This document shows positions 26,832 to 35,375 of a stretch of DNA of 39,713 bases, one piece after another. Origin of the DNA: Clostridia bacterium (lineage in GTDB: Bacteria > Bacillota_A > Clostridia > Monoglobales > Monoglobaceae); NCBI GenBank assembly GCA_017436135.1, contig JAFSDQ010000011.1:1-39713 (forward strand), read 5' to 3'. Positions within the stretch are counted from its first letter, which is position 1. The number at the start of each line of letters is the position of its first letter. The notes under the pieces were generated by a model that was not told the DNA's origin, made no database searches, and saw nothing but the letters and a program-made list of their open reading frames with translations. Made by a program: the position numbers and the translations under genes.

Positions 26832-28062
26832 TAGGAGAGTCGGTATCATCGGGCAAAGCCTTTTCGATGATAAATGATTCAGCAATATTTTCCCTGCATA
26901 TAAATTCAACAGAAACTTCTACCATGCCACGCTCATTGAGAGTGTGGCTGTTTTTTTCTTCAATTATTTCTGTGTTTTGGGGAAGCTGGGCTTTTAACTC
27001 TGCCGACAGATGTTCTATTCCATGGCTTATAGCCTGGGAGGGGGTTCGCTTTTTTTCTTGAGGGATTTCCTCAAGATAGCTTTGTTTTTTGATAAACAAG
27101 GATGGAATAATGTCAATGGGAAGTCGATATTCATTTATACTTTCTTCATAGCTGTACTTTGGAAAAGGCTCTTTTTTTTCCAAAAAAAGAGGAATTTCAA
27201 GGTTTAACAGGGAGAGAGTATATTTGTTTTTCTGCTCCCCTGTAGCGATGTTTTCAGTATATTCAAGGGGAAATTCCCCTGTTTTTGAATAGGAGGTCTT
27301 TGCAAAGACCTCGCCTCTTGCCTGTACAAACCGAAATCCGTTGGCAGTGTTATCAATAATTCCGCTGACAAGAATATCTCCCTTGCATACGCCAGAGCCA
27401 ACCTTTACAAGAGTCTGTCCCTCTCTGACCTCAAGGGCTTCAATTTCCCCGTCCTTTGATGCAACAAGATGACAGGAAACCCCATCTTTGGGAATTCCCT
27501 CTTGCTTTTCTATTCTTTCCACTATTTCTATGTAGACTCTGGAACCGTTTGCATTTATGCCAATCCAGGCAAGATTGTCAAGCTTTGTCATCATTTGGTT
27601 TCTGATGCTGGCAGGCTCAACGGAAGAGGTTTTTATTCCAAGGGATAAGCCACATTCTCCCAAAGCGGACATAATATCCTGGGTTGCAATTCGGGTATTG
27701 CCGAAAATGGTGATTCCCATAACATGGGTGGAGGCATAAATTAAAAATATTAAGGGAATTATCCCTCCTAAAACAGATAAATATCTATGCCTGTAACGGT
27801 GAATTATAAAGGGAAGCCCGTGGCGCTTGAGTATTCGCACACGGCTTTTTGTCCGTTTTGCAGGGGTGCGTATACTGCGGAATGAGGGTATATCTGTTTT
27901 AAAAACGATTCTGGCAGAGCCTATATGCTTTATATCCCATATAGGCATTCCTCTGTGCATGCAAATATTTATAAGCCGTTCCGTAAAGGGTCCGTCTGCA
28001 CAAACTGTAAGACATCCGCGAAGAAAGCTGAAAATTTTGTTTGAGTTCATCTGTTGCTTCAA
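26821..28062 (-). CDS. yqfD: sporulation protein YqfD
   Basis: YqfD is a spore-formation membrane protein expressed in the mother cell in model spore formers. The 413-residue product starts with the YqfD hallmark FLRGCLTVCADGPFTERLINIC, followed by a membrane segment near residue 90-110 (LSVLGGIIPLIFLIYAS). The extracytoplasmic domain holds NTRIATQDIM and VYIEIVERIEKQ. It is downstream of yqfC by 14 bp in the same direction, the conserved pair. phoH, which follows in Bacillus, is absent. Its stop codon region overlaps proA. Confidence 0.92.
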   Translation of the reverse strand: MKQQMNSNKIFSFLRGCLTVCADGPFTERLINICMHRGMPIWDIKHIGSARIVFKTDIPSFRSIRTPAKRTKSRVRILKRHGLPFIIHRYRHRYLSVLGGIIPLIFLIYASTHVMGITIFGNTRIATQDIMSALGECGLSLGIKTSSVEPASIRNQMMTKLDNLAWIGINANGSRVYIEIVERIEKQEGIPKDGVSCHLVASKDGEIEALEVREGQTLVKVGSGVCKGDILVSGIIDNTANGFRFVQARGEVFAKTSYSKTGEFPLEYTENIATGEQKNKYTLSLLNLEIPLFLEKKEPFPKYSYEESINEYRLPIDIIPSLFIKKQSYLEEIPQEKKRTPSQAISHGIEHLSAELKAQLPQNTEIIEEKNSHTLNERGMVEVSVEFICRENIAESFIIEKALPDDTDSPITP

Positions 28063-28076
28063 CCTTTCTGCAAAAA

Positions 28077-28370
28077 CTATTGGGTTATAAAGGAAATGTC
28101 GGAAAAATCCCCTGTTATATAAAGCATTTCATCGGTGATGGTTCCGATTTCCAGGGATGTTCCGCAAATCTGTATGCTTTTTGGATTTGACCGTATAACA
28201 ATTTTTGTATCACTGTAATCTGTAATTCCCTTATAATTTTCAAGAATAAGCTCGGATGTTCCTGTTATACGCAAGGTTGAGGCGTCAAGAATAATATCCT
28301 TTGAAATATCCACAACATCTGCAATTCTTTTTCTTATGGGGGTATTGCGTTCTCTCTGCTTTTTAGGCAT
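28077..28370 (-). CDS. yqfC: sporulation protein YqfC
   Basis: YqfC is a small protein conserved with YqfD in spore formers and thought to act in the same spore envelope step. The 97-residue product from ATG 28370 has the family layout (KRIADVVDISKDIILDAS then LILENYKGITDYSDTKIVIRSN). GGAG lies 6 nt upstream on the minus strand. An in-frame TTG extension of four residues is less likely. It is the first gene of yqfC-yqfD. The promoter should depend on a mother-cell sigma factor; I saw no convincing sigma-E match by eye. Confidence 0.88.
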   Translation of the reverse strand: MPKKQRERNTPIRKRIADVVDISKDIILDASTLRITGTSELILENYKGITDYSDTKIVIRSNPKSIQICGTSLEIGTITDEMLYITGDFSDISFITQ

Positions 28371-28475
28371 AGTAATCTCCAATCTGTTTGTATTTGTATA
28401 TTTTTATGCCCCTGTGTTTTAAAAAATGAATAAGAAAAGAGTTGAGAGAATAAATAATAAAAAAGGGGTGAGAAA

Positions 28476-29579
28476 ATGAAGAATACATACAGCTATTGCT
28501 CAAAGGGCTTGGTGTTTGCCTGCACCTTATATATGGCGGCAGTAATGATTATATCGCCAACAGGATGTATTGGGGCGGCAAAGGAAGCAATATCTGTGTG
28601 CAAAGAGGTGGTAATACCCACCCTTTTTCCTTTTATTTTCTGCGGAAATATCTTTATTGAGCTGGGGGCGGCAAGAATTATAGGAAGATATTTGTCAAGG
28701 CTTATGCTGCCAATGTTCAATGTGTCGGGGGCAGGGGCAATTGCCCTGGTGCTTGGAATAATCAGCGGTTACCCTGTGGGAGCAATCTGTGCAGCATCTC
28801 TTTACCAATCAGGGGAATGCTCTAAAGCCGAGTCAGAAAGATTACTTGCTTTTTGCAATAATTCAGGGCCTATGTTTATAATAGGTGCCATAGGTACAGG
28901 GATGCTTGGCAGTCACAAAATCGGTGTATTTTTGTATATTGTACATATTCTGTCTGCACTTTTTTGCGGAATAATATTTAAAGGCTACGGGAAAAAAGAA
29001 AATACAATATTTTTGCCCCCTGCAAAGGAGGAGGCAGACAAAAAAGCAGCCGCCCTTGATATAGGGGCGGCTGTGATAAAGTCGGTAAACACAGTGTTTA
29101 TGATATGTGGTTTTATAATAATATTTGCAGTTTTTACAAATGCTCTGCCTCAGGGGAATATCCGTAGGTTTTTGTATCCATTCCTTGAAATAACAGGAGG
29201 TATAAAGAATATAGCACAAGGGGATGTAAACGTTTTTACCTTGCCTGTAATATCTTTTTTTACGGCTTTTTCGGGAATATCGGTTTTATGTCAGGTCTAT
29301 GGAATTACAAAGCCTGCAGGCCTGTCCCTGTTGCCATATTTTTCAGGCAAGCTTTTGCAAGGAATTATAGCCTTTGCCTTGACTCTTGCTGCAATAGCCA
29401 TAGCAGGCGGGGAAGTGCCTGTGTTTATGCCAAACCCAACTTATGTATATAGCGAAAGATACTTGTTTGCAAGCTCTGTTACAGCAGTCGCATATTCAAT
29501 GGTTGCACTTCTTTTGCTGATAAGCGTTATATGGCTGTGGGAGCTTATGAAAAATAAGGCTCGGCATCGGAGGCGATAA
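28476..29579 (+). CDS. ylbJ: sporulation integral membrane protein YlbJ-like
   Basis: The 367-residue product has about eight hydrophobic segments and the nucleoside-transporter/Gate-domain phrases VVIPTLFPFIFCGNIF, IISGYPVGAICAASLY and FCNNSGPMFIIGAIGTGMLG that define YlbJ, a spore membrane protein of unknown substrate. AAAAGGGGTGAG precedes ATG 28476. It is divergent from yqfC, so two spore-related units face away from a 105-bp region. Its 3' end overlaps the convergent nif3 gene by 35 bp. Confidence 0.88.
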   Translation: MKNTYSYCSKGLVFACTLYMAAVMIISPTGCIGAAKEAISVCKEVVIPTLFPFIFCGNIFIELGAARIIGRYLSRLMLPMFNVSGAGAIALVLGIISGYPVGAICAASLYQSGECSKAESERLLAFCNNSGPMFIIGAIGTGMLGSHKIGVFLYIVHILSALFCGIIFKGYGKKENTIFLPPAKEEADKKAAALDIGAAVIKSVNTVFMICGFIIIFAVFTNALPQGNIRRFLYPFLEITGGIKNIAQGDVNVFTLPVISFFTAFSGISVLCQVYGITKPAGLSLLPYFSGKLLQGIIAFALTLAAIAIAGGEVPVFMPNPTYVYSERYLFASSVTAVAYSMVALLLLISVIWLWELMKNKARHRRR

Positions 29580-30339
29580 CCTCAATATCAGTAAGATTTT
29601 CTTCGAGATAGGTTTTCAGAAAATCGCATATTGTGTTTTCTGTTTCAAAATGTCCTGCATCAATAAGATTTATTCCAAGCTCAAATGCCAGCTGTGCCTC
29701 GTGATGCTTTATATCAGAGGTTACATATACATCTGCCCCTGAATGGTAAGCGGAATATATCCCCTCTCCCCCCGAGCCTGTGCAAAGAGCAACTGTAGAA
29801 ATTGTATCAGAGGGATTTCCCAGAGAGCGTATACTTCTGCAACCGAGAATGCTTTTAACAAGGCTTTTGAAATCCTCAAGCTCAACAGGGGTGTCAAGAT
29901 AACCGACTCTGCCAATGTTGTCAATGGGGTTGCCCATTCCGTCTGTGCATTCTTCCTCAGTAAATCTGCGGACATCCTCAAGTCCAAGCTTGTCGGCAAG
30001 AATATCGTTCATACCGCCGTCTGCATGGTCAAGATTAGTATGGGCGGAATATACCGCAATATCGTTTTTGATAAGGGTACACAGAATACCCCCTAAAATA
30101 TCATTTTCTACAATATTTTTAATTGGTGAGAAGATTAAAGGATGATGTGAAATAATCAGGTCTGCCCCTTGTTCAATGGCACGATTTACATTTTCCGATG
30201 TAACATCAAGGCAGATGAATACAGTTTCTACAATTTTATCGGGGTCCCCTACCATAAGTCCTACGTTGTCCCAGGACTCTGCAAGGCGGGTGGGTGCAAG
30301 CCGTTCTATAATATTTGCAACATCTTTTACTCTATACAT
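29545..30339 (-). CDS. Nif3-like dinuclear metal centre hexameric protein
   Basis: This DUF34 family protein forms a toroidal hexamer with a dinuclear metal site; its activity is disputed (GTP cyclohydrolase-like or metal chaperone proposals exist). The 264-residue product has H65-H66 in ISHHPLIF, AHTNLDHADGGMND, and DAGHFETE supplying the C-terminal metal ligands. It lacks the extra PII-like insert found in longer members. ATG 30339 follows GGAG on the minus strand; an upstream in-frame extension reaches into trmK. It is downstream of trmK by 22 bp, the conserved yqfN-yqfO pair. Confidence 0.9.
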   Translation of the reverse strand: MYRVKDVANIIERLAPTRLAESWDNVGLMVGDPDKIVETVFICLDVTSENVNRAIEQGADLIISHHPLIFSPIKNIVENDILGGILCTLIKNDIAVYSAHTNLDHADGGMNDILADKLGLEDVRRFTEEECTDGMGNPIDNIGRVGYLDTPVELEDFKSLVKSILGCRSIRSLGNPSDTISTVALCTGSGGEGIYSAYHSGADVYVTSDIKHHEAQLAFELGINLIDAGHFETENTICDFLKTYLEENLTDIEVIASDAEPYFS

Positions 30340-30361
30340 AATAATCTCCATTCCTCTTTCT

Positions 30362-31063
30362 TTAAATTTTCTCAATTTCTTTCAGTAAGCTTTTGCAGTA
30401 TTCAAGCTTGTTTTTTGAAGCCTCACTTTGAGAGGCTTCAAGTCCTTTAATCATTTTTTCTATTTTCCCTTTATGATTATCCAAATATTCTTCATAGTGC
30501 TCGGGCTTGTTTTCTATAATATGTCTGCCAAGATAAAGCTGGGCAGGGGTGGGCTTTGGTTCAATATTGCTTTGGGTGGGAGAAACCATAATTATATTAT
30601 ATATTTTCTCGTCTTCCTTTGCAAGAAGCTCACGGCAGATTTCCCATCCCTTTTCCCATAAAAATTCACGAAGCTCGGGGATAGAGGTCATAGGCTGAAG
30701 AATCAGATTAGTGGATTCTGTCAGCTTTTCTCTGCCTGCCTGCAGAATATTTGATATTACGATTCCGCCCATTCCTGATATGGCAATGGTGTCAGCCTCC
30801 CCCGGATTAAGGGTATCGAGTCCGGCACCAAGGCGCAGCTGTATTTTATCTTCAAGTCCATATTGGTTGAGGGTTCGCTCCGCTCGGGCGAGAGGCCCTT
30901 TTTCTATATCCGAAGCAATAGCGGTACTGCATACTCCTGTCATACAAAGAAAAACAGGGAGATATGCGTGGTCAGTACCAATGTCTGCAAAGCAGCTGCA
31001 AGGCTTTACCAGGGATGCAACCTTAAGCAGGCGGGGTGTAAGAACAGGTGGTTTTGTATACAT
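30362..31063 (-). CDS. trmK: tRNA (adenine(22)-N1)-methyltransferase TrmK
   Basis: TrmK methylates A22 in the D-arm of tRNA with SAM. The 233-residue product has a Rossmann fold with motif I FADIGTDHAYLPVFL (residues 25-39), SDIEKGPLARA, and DTIAISGMGGIVISNIL. The C-terminal part is a helical coiled-coil arm (EEYLDNHKGKIEKMIKGLE), as in the Bacillus subtilis protein. ATG 31063 follows AGAGGAAT. A promoter TTGACA-17-TATTCT on the minus strand lies at 31127-31099. It forms an operon with the downstream nif3-like gene. Confidence 0.93.
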   Translation of the reverse strand: MYTKPPVLTPRLLKVASLVKPCSCFADIGTDHAYLPVFLCMTGVCSTAIASDIEKGPLARAERTLNQYGLEDKIQLRLGAGLDTLNPGEADTIAISGMGGIVISNILQAGREKLTESTNLILQPMTSIPELREFLWEKGWEICRELLAKEDEKIYNIIMVSPTQSNIEPKPTPAQLYLGRHIIENKPEHYEEYLDNHKGKIEKMIKGLEASQSEASKNKLEYCKSLLKEIEKI

Positions 31064-31098
31064 TTTTTATTCCTCTTAATATAATAATCTTTGTTGAC

Positions 31099-31127
31099 AG
31101 AATATAACAAAAATCCTTTTTTGTCAA
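31099..31127 (-). promoter_or_regulatory. sigma-A promoter of trmK
   Basis: On the minus strand TTGACA (31127-31122) and TATTCT (31104-31099) are separated by 17 bp. It overlaps a plus-strand TTGACA at 31094-31099 that has no good -10 partner. Confidence 0.65.
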
Positions 31128-31234
31128 TACAAAAAAGGAAGCAGAGAGTTTTTGCAGAATATATATACTATAGATAAAAATGTGTTAAATGAAACAAAAA
31201 AGACGGATTTTTGTATAAAAGGAAGTGAATTGCT

Positions 31235-32233
31235 GTGAATATACGGGAGAGTCTGGAAAATAGGGAGAAGCAGTTTTTGTCAGAATATGCCGCAAAAAGC
31301 GGAGACAGCAAGGGTCGGGCAAGGACTGAAGAAAGTTGTGATATGCGGACGGATTTCCAAAGGGATAAGGACAGAATACTTCATTCCAAGGCGTTTCGTC
31401 GCCTGAAGCATAAAACTCAGGTTTTTCTCTCGCCGGAGGGGGACCATTACAGAACAAGACTTACCCATACTCTGGAGGTTTCCCAGATTGCACGGACAAT
31501 CGCCCGTGCCCTTTCTCTTAACGAGGATTTAACAGAGGCTATAGCCTTGGGACATGATTTGGGACACACACCTTTTGGACACATGGGGGAAAGAGTTTTA
31601 AACAATATATGCAGTCATGGCTTCAGCCATAATGAGCAGAGCTTGCGAGTAGTAGATGTTCTGGAAAGAGAAGGGGGACTTAACCTTACATACGAGGTCC
31701 GTGACGGAATTTTGTGTCATACAGGAAGCCAAAAAGCATCTACTCTGGAGGGACAGGTGGTGGCTCTCTCTGACAAAATTGCATACATAAACCACGACAT
31801 TGATGATGCCATAAGAGGCGGAGTGATTACCAATGAAGATATTCCCAAGGAGTTCTCAAAAGTGTTGGGGGACCGACATTCACAGCGTATAAACACTATG
31901 ATTTGGGCAATCGTGAAGGAGAGCCACAGCAAGCCCTGTATTTCAATGGCAAAGGAAGCCGAGGATGCAATGATGGGCTTGAGGGAATTTTTGTTTGAAA
32001 ATGTATATATATCTTCAGAGCCAAAAATAGAAGAGAAAAAAGCAAAAGGAATATTAGAGGGACTTTATAAAACATATACGGAAAAGCCTGAACTTATTCC
32101 CGAAAACGCCCGCAGATTGAGCTGCAGCGATGATGTGGAGGTTCTTGCCCGTGACTATATAGCGGGAATGAGTGACCGCTATGCAGTGGGGAAATTTTCA
32201 GAGTATTTTGTCCCCAGGTTCTGGCAATTTTAA
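31235..32233 (+). CDS. dgt: deoxyguanosinetriphosphate triphosphohydrolase-like protein
   Basis: This HD-domain protein hydrolyses dNTPs to deoxynucleosides and triphosphate. The 332-residue product contains the H...HD...D metal ligands: RLTHTLEVSQIAR, GHDLGHTPFGHMGE, and ALSDKIAYINHDIDDA. The N-terminal RDKDRILHSKAFRRLKHKTQVF is typical of dGTPase. GTG 31235 follows AAGGAAGTG at 31220-31228. It is 57 bp before dnaG, the order dgt-dnaG-rpoD being widespread in Firmicutes. Specificity for dGTP versus other dNTPs is not certain from sequence. Confidence 0.93.
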   Translation: MNIRESLENREKQFLSEYAAKSGDSKGRARTEESCDMRTDFQRDKDRILHSKAFRRLKHKTQVFLSPEGDHYRTRLTHTLEVSQIARTIARALSLNEDLTEAIALGHDLGHTPFGHMGERVLNNICSHGFSHNEQSLRVVDVLEREGGLNLTYEVRDGILCHTGSQKASTLEGQVVALSDKIAYINHDIDDAIRGGVITNEDIPKEFSKVLGDRHSQRINTMIWAIVKESHSKPCISMAKEAEDAMMGLREFLFENVYISSEPKIEEKKAKGILEGLYKTYTEKPELIPENARRLSCSDDVEVLARDYIAGMSDRYAVGKFSEYFVPRFWQF

Positions 32234-32290
32234 AATAAAAAAAGGAAATATAAAAATTGTGTCGAATTATCAAAAAGCGAGGAAAGTGAG

Positions 32291-34132
32291 GTGAGGGAAG
32301 TGGCAGAAACAGATTTTCAGGATTTTATAGACCAGGTAATTGAAAGAAATGATATTACAGAGGTAATATCGGAATATGCCAAGGTTAAGCGTGTAGGCAA
32401 CAGGTTTGCGGCACTTTGCCCTCTTCACAACGACAAAAAGTCGCCCTCTCTCTCCATTTCTCCCGACAAACAGTTGTTTCATTGCTTTGGCTGCGGAGCA
32501 GGAGGGAATGTAATACATTTTATTATGGCGGCAGAGCATCTTGATTTTATGGATGCCCTTAAATTCCTTGCTGACAGAGGAAAGATTCCTGTGCCTGAAT
32601 TTAAGAATTCTCCCTCGGGAAAGAGAGAGAGCACAGATAAAAAACAGCTGATATATAGCCTCAATGCAGATGCGGCAAGATATTTTTATTCAAATCTTGC
32701 AGGGGAAAAGGGCAAGGATGCCCTTGCATATTTAAAGAACAGAGGCATAAAGAATTCTACAATTAAGATGTTTGGGCTGGGATATGCCCCCGAGGGGTGG
32801 ACAGGACTTATTGACCACCTAAAGGAAAAAGGCTACAAGGAGCATGATATATACGAGGCGGGACTTGCAAAGGTTCGGGATAACGGCACCTACTATGATG
32901 CCTTTTATGACGGGCGTGTTATGTTTCCCATTATAAATGTACAAGGGAATATAATCGGCTTTGGCGGAAGAATTATGACCGAAAAAAGCAATACGGGTAA
33001 ATACCTGAACTCCCCTGAAACCATTGTGTTTAAAAAGAAAGAAAACCTTTTTGGATTAAATCTTGCAAAGAACGACAGGTCAGGACGGCTTCTTTTGATG
33101 GAGGGTTATATGGATGTTATATCTCTTCATCAGGAGGGTATAACAAATGCGGTGGCATCTTTGGGGACTGCTTTTACAGATGAACAGGCAAAGCTTGTTA
33201 AGCGATATGGGGGAAAGGCAGTTTTATGCTATGACTCGGATGAGGCAGGAAAGAAAGCCACTCTTCGTGCAGGAGAAATTCTGTCGAAGCATGATATAAA
33301 GACCCGTGTCCTGACAATTGATGGGGGAAAAGACCCTGATGAATTCGTTAGGAAAAAAGGGGGAGATATGTTCCGCATACTTGCGGATTCCGCAAAGCCC
33401 TTTATTGAGTATAGGATTGACGAAATCCAGAAACAATATATCGCAAACGACGGAAGTGCTGAATTTTTGGGACCTGAAGAGGTACTTGAGTTCACCGAGG
33501 CTGCGGCAAAGGTTCTGGCGGAGATTGAAAGCCCTGTAGAGTATGAAATTTATGTGAAAAGGGTTTCTGAAAAAACAGGAATATCACAGGAGAGCCTGAC
33601 GGCTACTGTTGCAACAATAAAGAGAGGGATGAATGCAGAAGCGGGACGGCGGGAAGAGGCTGCTGTCAGAAATCGGCAAAGGGCGGAGGAGCGCTCTGCT
33701 GAAACGGACATTAAAACCTTTAATGCAGAGAAGCTGTTATTGTCCCTGCTTTGCGACAATGATGTATACAATATAGCCTGCAGAAAAGAGATTACCCCGG
33801 AGCTTTTTTCAAATGGGGTGCACAGACGGCTTGCCCGGGCGATTTTTAAAATGTACGAAGAAGCAGGACAAGCTGATGTTAATATGATTTTAGAAAGCTT
33901 TGATGAAGAGGAAAGAGGAAATATTGCCAGGCTGTTTCTTGATGATAAAAATGTATTTGACAAAAAGCGGGCTTGTATACTTCCCATAGAAACCATACTT
34001 GATACACAGCAAAGGCTGGCACAGAATCAGATGCTTGAGAGCGGAGATTTACAGAAGCTTAACGAAATGTTGAAAAAATCGGCAAAAGCCAAAAAGAATA
34101 ACGGAACATATCGAAAAGGAGGCAACATATAA
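32291..34132 (+). CDS. dnaG: DNA primase
   Basis: DnaG makes RNA primers for chromosome replication. The 613-residue product has the CHC2 zinc finger ([11 protein letters not shown]...HCFGCG) near residues 40-65. Its RNA polymerase domain includes [10 protein letters not shown] and IIGFGGRIM, and the TOPRIM motifs are [17 protein letters not shown] and [20 protein letters not shown] helicase-binding C-terminal region follows. GTG 32291 is used, but GTG 32300 is also possible because the GAGGTGAGG region could serve either; N-terminal residues are not decisive. The stop TAA shares its final A with rpoD ATG, so the genes are translationally linked. Confidence 0.96.
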   Translation: MREVAETDFQDFIDQVIERNDITEVISEYAKVKRVGNRFAALCPLHNDKKSPSLSISPDKQLFHCFGCGAGGNVIHFIMAAEHLDFMDALKFLADRGKIPVPEFKNSPSGKRESTDKKQLIYSLNADAARYFYSNLAGEKGKDALAYLKNRGIKNSTIKMFGLGYAPEGWTGLIDHLKEKGYKEHDIYEAGLAKVRDNGTYYDAFYDGRVMFPIINVQGNIIGFGGRIMTEKSNTGKYLNSPETIVFKKKENLFGLNLAKNDRSGRLLLMEGYMDVISLHQEGITNAVASLGTAFTDEQAKLVKRYGGKAVLCYDSDEAGKKATLRAGEILSKHDIKTRVLTIDGGKDPDEFVRKKGGDMFRILADSAKPFIEYRIDEIQKQYIANDGSAEFLGPEEVLEFTEAAAKVLAEIESPVEYEIYVKRVSEKTGISQESLTATVATIKRGMNAEAGRREEAAVRNRQRAEERSAETDIKTFNAEKLLLSLLCDNDVYNIACRKEITPELFSNGVHRRLARAIFKMYEEAGQADVNMILESFDEEERGNIARLFLDDKNVFDKKRACILPIETILDTQQRLAQNQMLESGDLQKLNEMLKKSAKAKKNNGTYRKGGNI

Positions 34133-35241
34133 TGGAAGAAGAAAAGGTTGTAAAAAAACAGAACAGAAAAACCGTGCTCCAGAGTCTTTTAGAGCAAGGC
34201 AAAAAGACAGGAATGCTGGAGTATAAAGAGGTAAATGACAAGCTTGAGGAGCTTGAACTCGACGCTGAACAAATCGAAAAGATGTTTGAGTATCTGGAAA
34301 AGCACGGGGTTGAAATTGCAGGCAGTATTGATGATGACGATATCGAGCTTGACGATGAAGATTTACAGATAAGCCAGGAAGAGCTTAACGATATGTCTGT
34401 TCCCAGCGGTGTCAGCATTGATGACCCTGTAAGAATGTACCTTAAGGAAATCGGAAAGGTTGACCTTTTGTCCAGTGACGAAGAAGCGGAGCTTGCAAGA
34501 AAGATGGCAGACGGCGACAGAGCGGCAAAGAAAAAGCTTGCCGAGGCAAACCTGCGTCTTGTTGTAAGCATTGCTAAAAGATATGTTGGAAGAGGTATGC
34601 TTTTCCTTGACCTTATTCAGGAGGGAAACCTGGGGCTTATTAAGGCGGTTGATAAGTTTGATTATACCAAGGGTTATAAGTTCAGTACCTATGCTACATG
34701 GTGGATAAGACAGGCTATAACAAGAGCGATTGCTGACCAGGCAAGAACAATTCGTATTCCTGTTCACATGGTTGAAACCATAAACAAGCTTGTTCGTGCA
34801 TCAAGACAGCTTGTACAGGAGCTTGGACGTGACCCTCTCCCCGAGGAAATTGCAAAAGAGGTAAATATGCCTATTGATAAGGTAGGAGAGATAATGAAGA
34901 TTGCACAAGAGCCTGTTTCCTTTGAAACCCCAATCGGCGAGGAGGAGGACAGCCACCTTGGAGATTTTATTCAGGATGAAGAGGCTCCTGCACCATCTGA
35001 TGCGGCTACCTTTACTTTGCTTAAGGAGCAGTTGGTTGAGGTACTCAGTACCCTGACGCCAAGAGAAGAAAAGGTGCTTCGTCTTCGTTTTGGACTTGAT
35101 GACGGACGGGCAAGAACTCTTGAAGAGGTTGGAAAGGAATTTGATGTCACCCGTGAGCGTATACGCCAGATAGAGGCAAAGGCGCTCAGGAAGCTTCGTC
35201 ATCCCAGCAGAAGCCGTAAGCTAAAGGATTATCTTGAATAA
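34132..35241 (+). CDS. rpoD: RNA polymerase sigma factor RpoD (sigma-A)
   Basis: This is the principal sigma factor. The 369-residue product has a sigma-1.1-like acidic N-terminus (to about 80), region 1.2 [12 protein letters not shown], and regions 2.3-2.4 including [22 protein letters not shown]. Region 3 and region 4.2 ([29 protein letters not shown]) complete it. AAAAGGAGG at 34115-34123 supports ATG 34132. It ends the dgt-dnaG-rpoD unit. Its recognition helices fit the TTGACA/TATAAT promoters found throughout the window. Confidence 0.98.
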   Translation: MEEEKVVKKQNRKTVLQSLLEQGKKTGMLEYKEVNDKLEELELDAEQIEKMFEYLEKHGVEIAGSIDDDDIELDDEDLQISQEELNDMSVPSGVSIDDPVRMYLKEIGKVDLLSSDEEAELARKMADGDRAAKKKLAEANLRLVVSIAKRYVGRGMLFLDLIQEGNLGLIKAVDKFDYTKGYKFSTYATWWIRQAITRAIADQARTIRIPVHMVETINKLVRASRQLVQELGRDPLPEEIAKEVNMPIDKVGEIMKIAQEPVSFETPIGEEEDSHLGDFIQDEEAPAPSDAATFTLLKEQLVEVLSTLTPREEKVLRLRFGLDDGRARTLEEVGKEFDVTRERIRQIEAKALRKLRHPSRSRKLKDYLE

Positions 35242-35243
35242 TT

Positions 35244-35272
35244 TTGACAATGTATTATATATATGCTATAAT
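35244..35272 (+). promoter_or_regulatory. perfect consensus sigma-A promoter
   Basis: TTGACA (35244-35249) and TATAAT (35267-35272) with an exact 17-bp spacer start two bases after the rpoD stop codon. Such an unmodified consensus is rare and predicts strong transcription of the CNNM-like gene. Confidence 0.93.
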
Positions 35273-35277
35273 ACATT

Positions 35278-35320
35278 TACATCAGGTTTTGATGTAGGGT
35301 TCGGCGGTTTCCGACGAACC
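35278..35320 (+). promoter_or_regulatory. double-hairpin leader before the CNNM-like gene
   Basis: The first stem pairs 35278-35284 with 35290-35296 (7 bp). The second pairs GGTTCG (35298-35303) with CGAACC (35315-35320) and carries an inner CGG/CCG (35305-35307 with 35311-35313). Together they occupy most of the 5' half of a roughly 97-nt leader. There is no T-run, so they are not an intrinsic terminator. Confidence 0.55.
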
Positions 35321-35375
35321 GCAAAACACTCTTTATACAATATGAATATTATATTTTGAAAGGAATTGATTAGTT

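Noticed and set aside
35298..35320. Intrinsic terminator of rpoD
   Set aside because: The hairpin is stable but is followed by GCAAAACAC rather than a T-run, and it lies downstream of a new consensus promoter, so it belongs to the next gene's leader.
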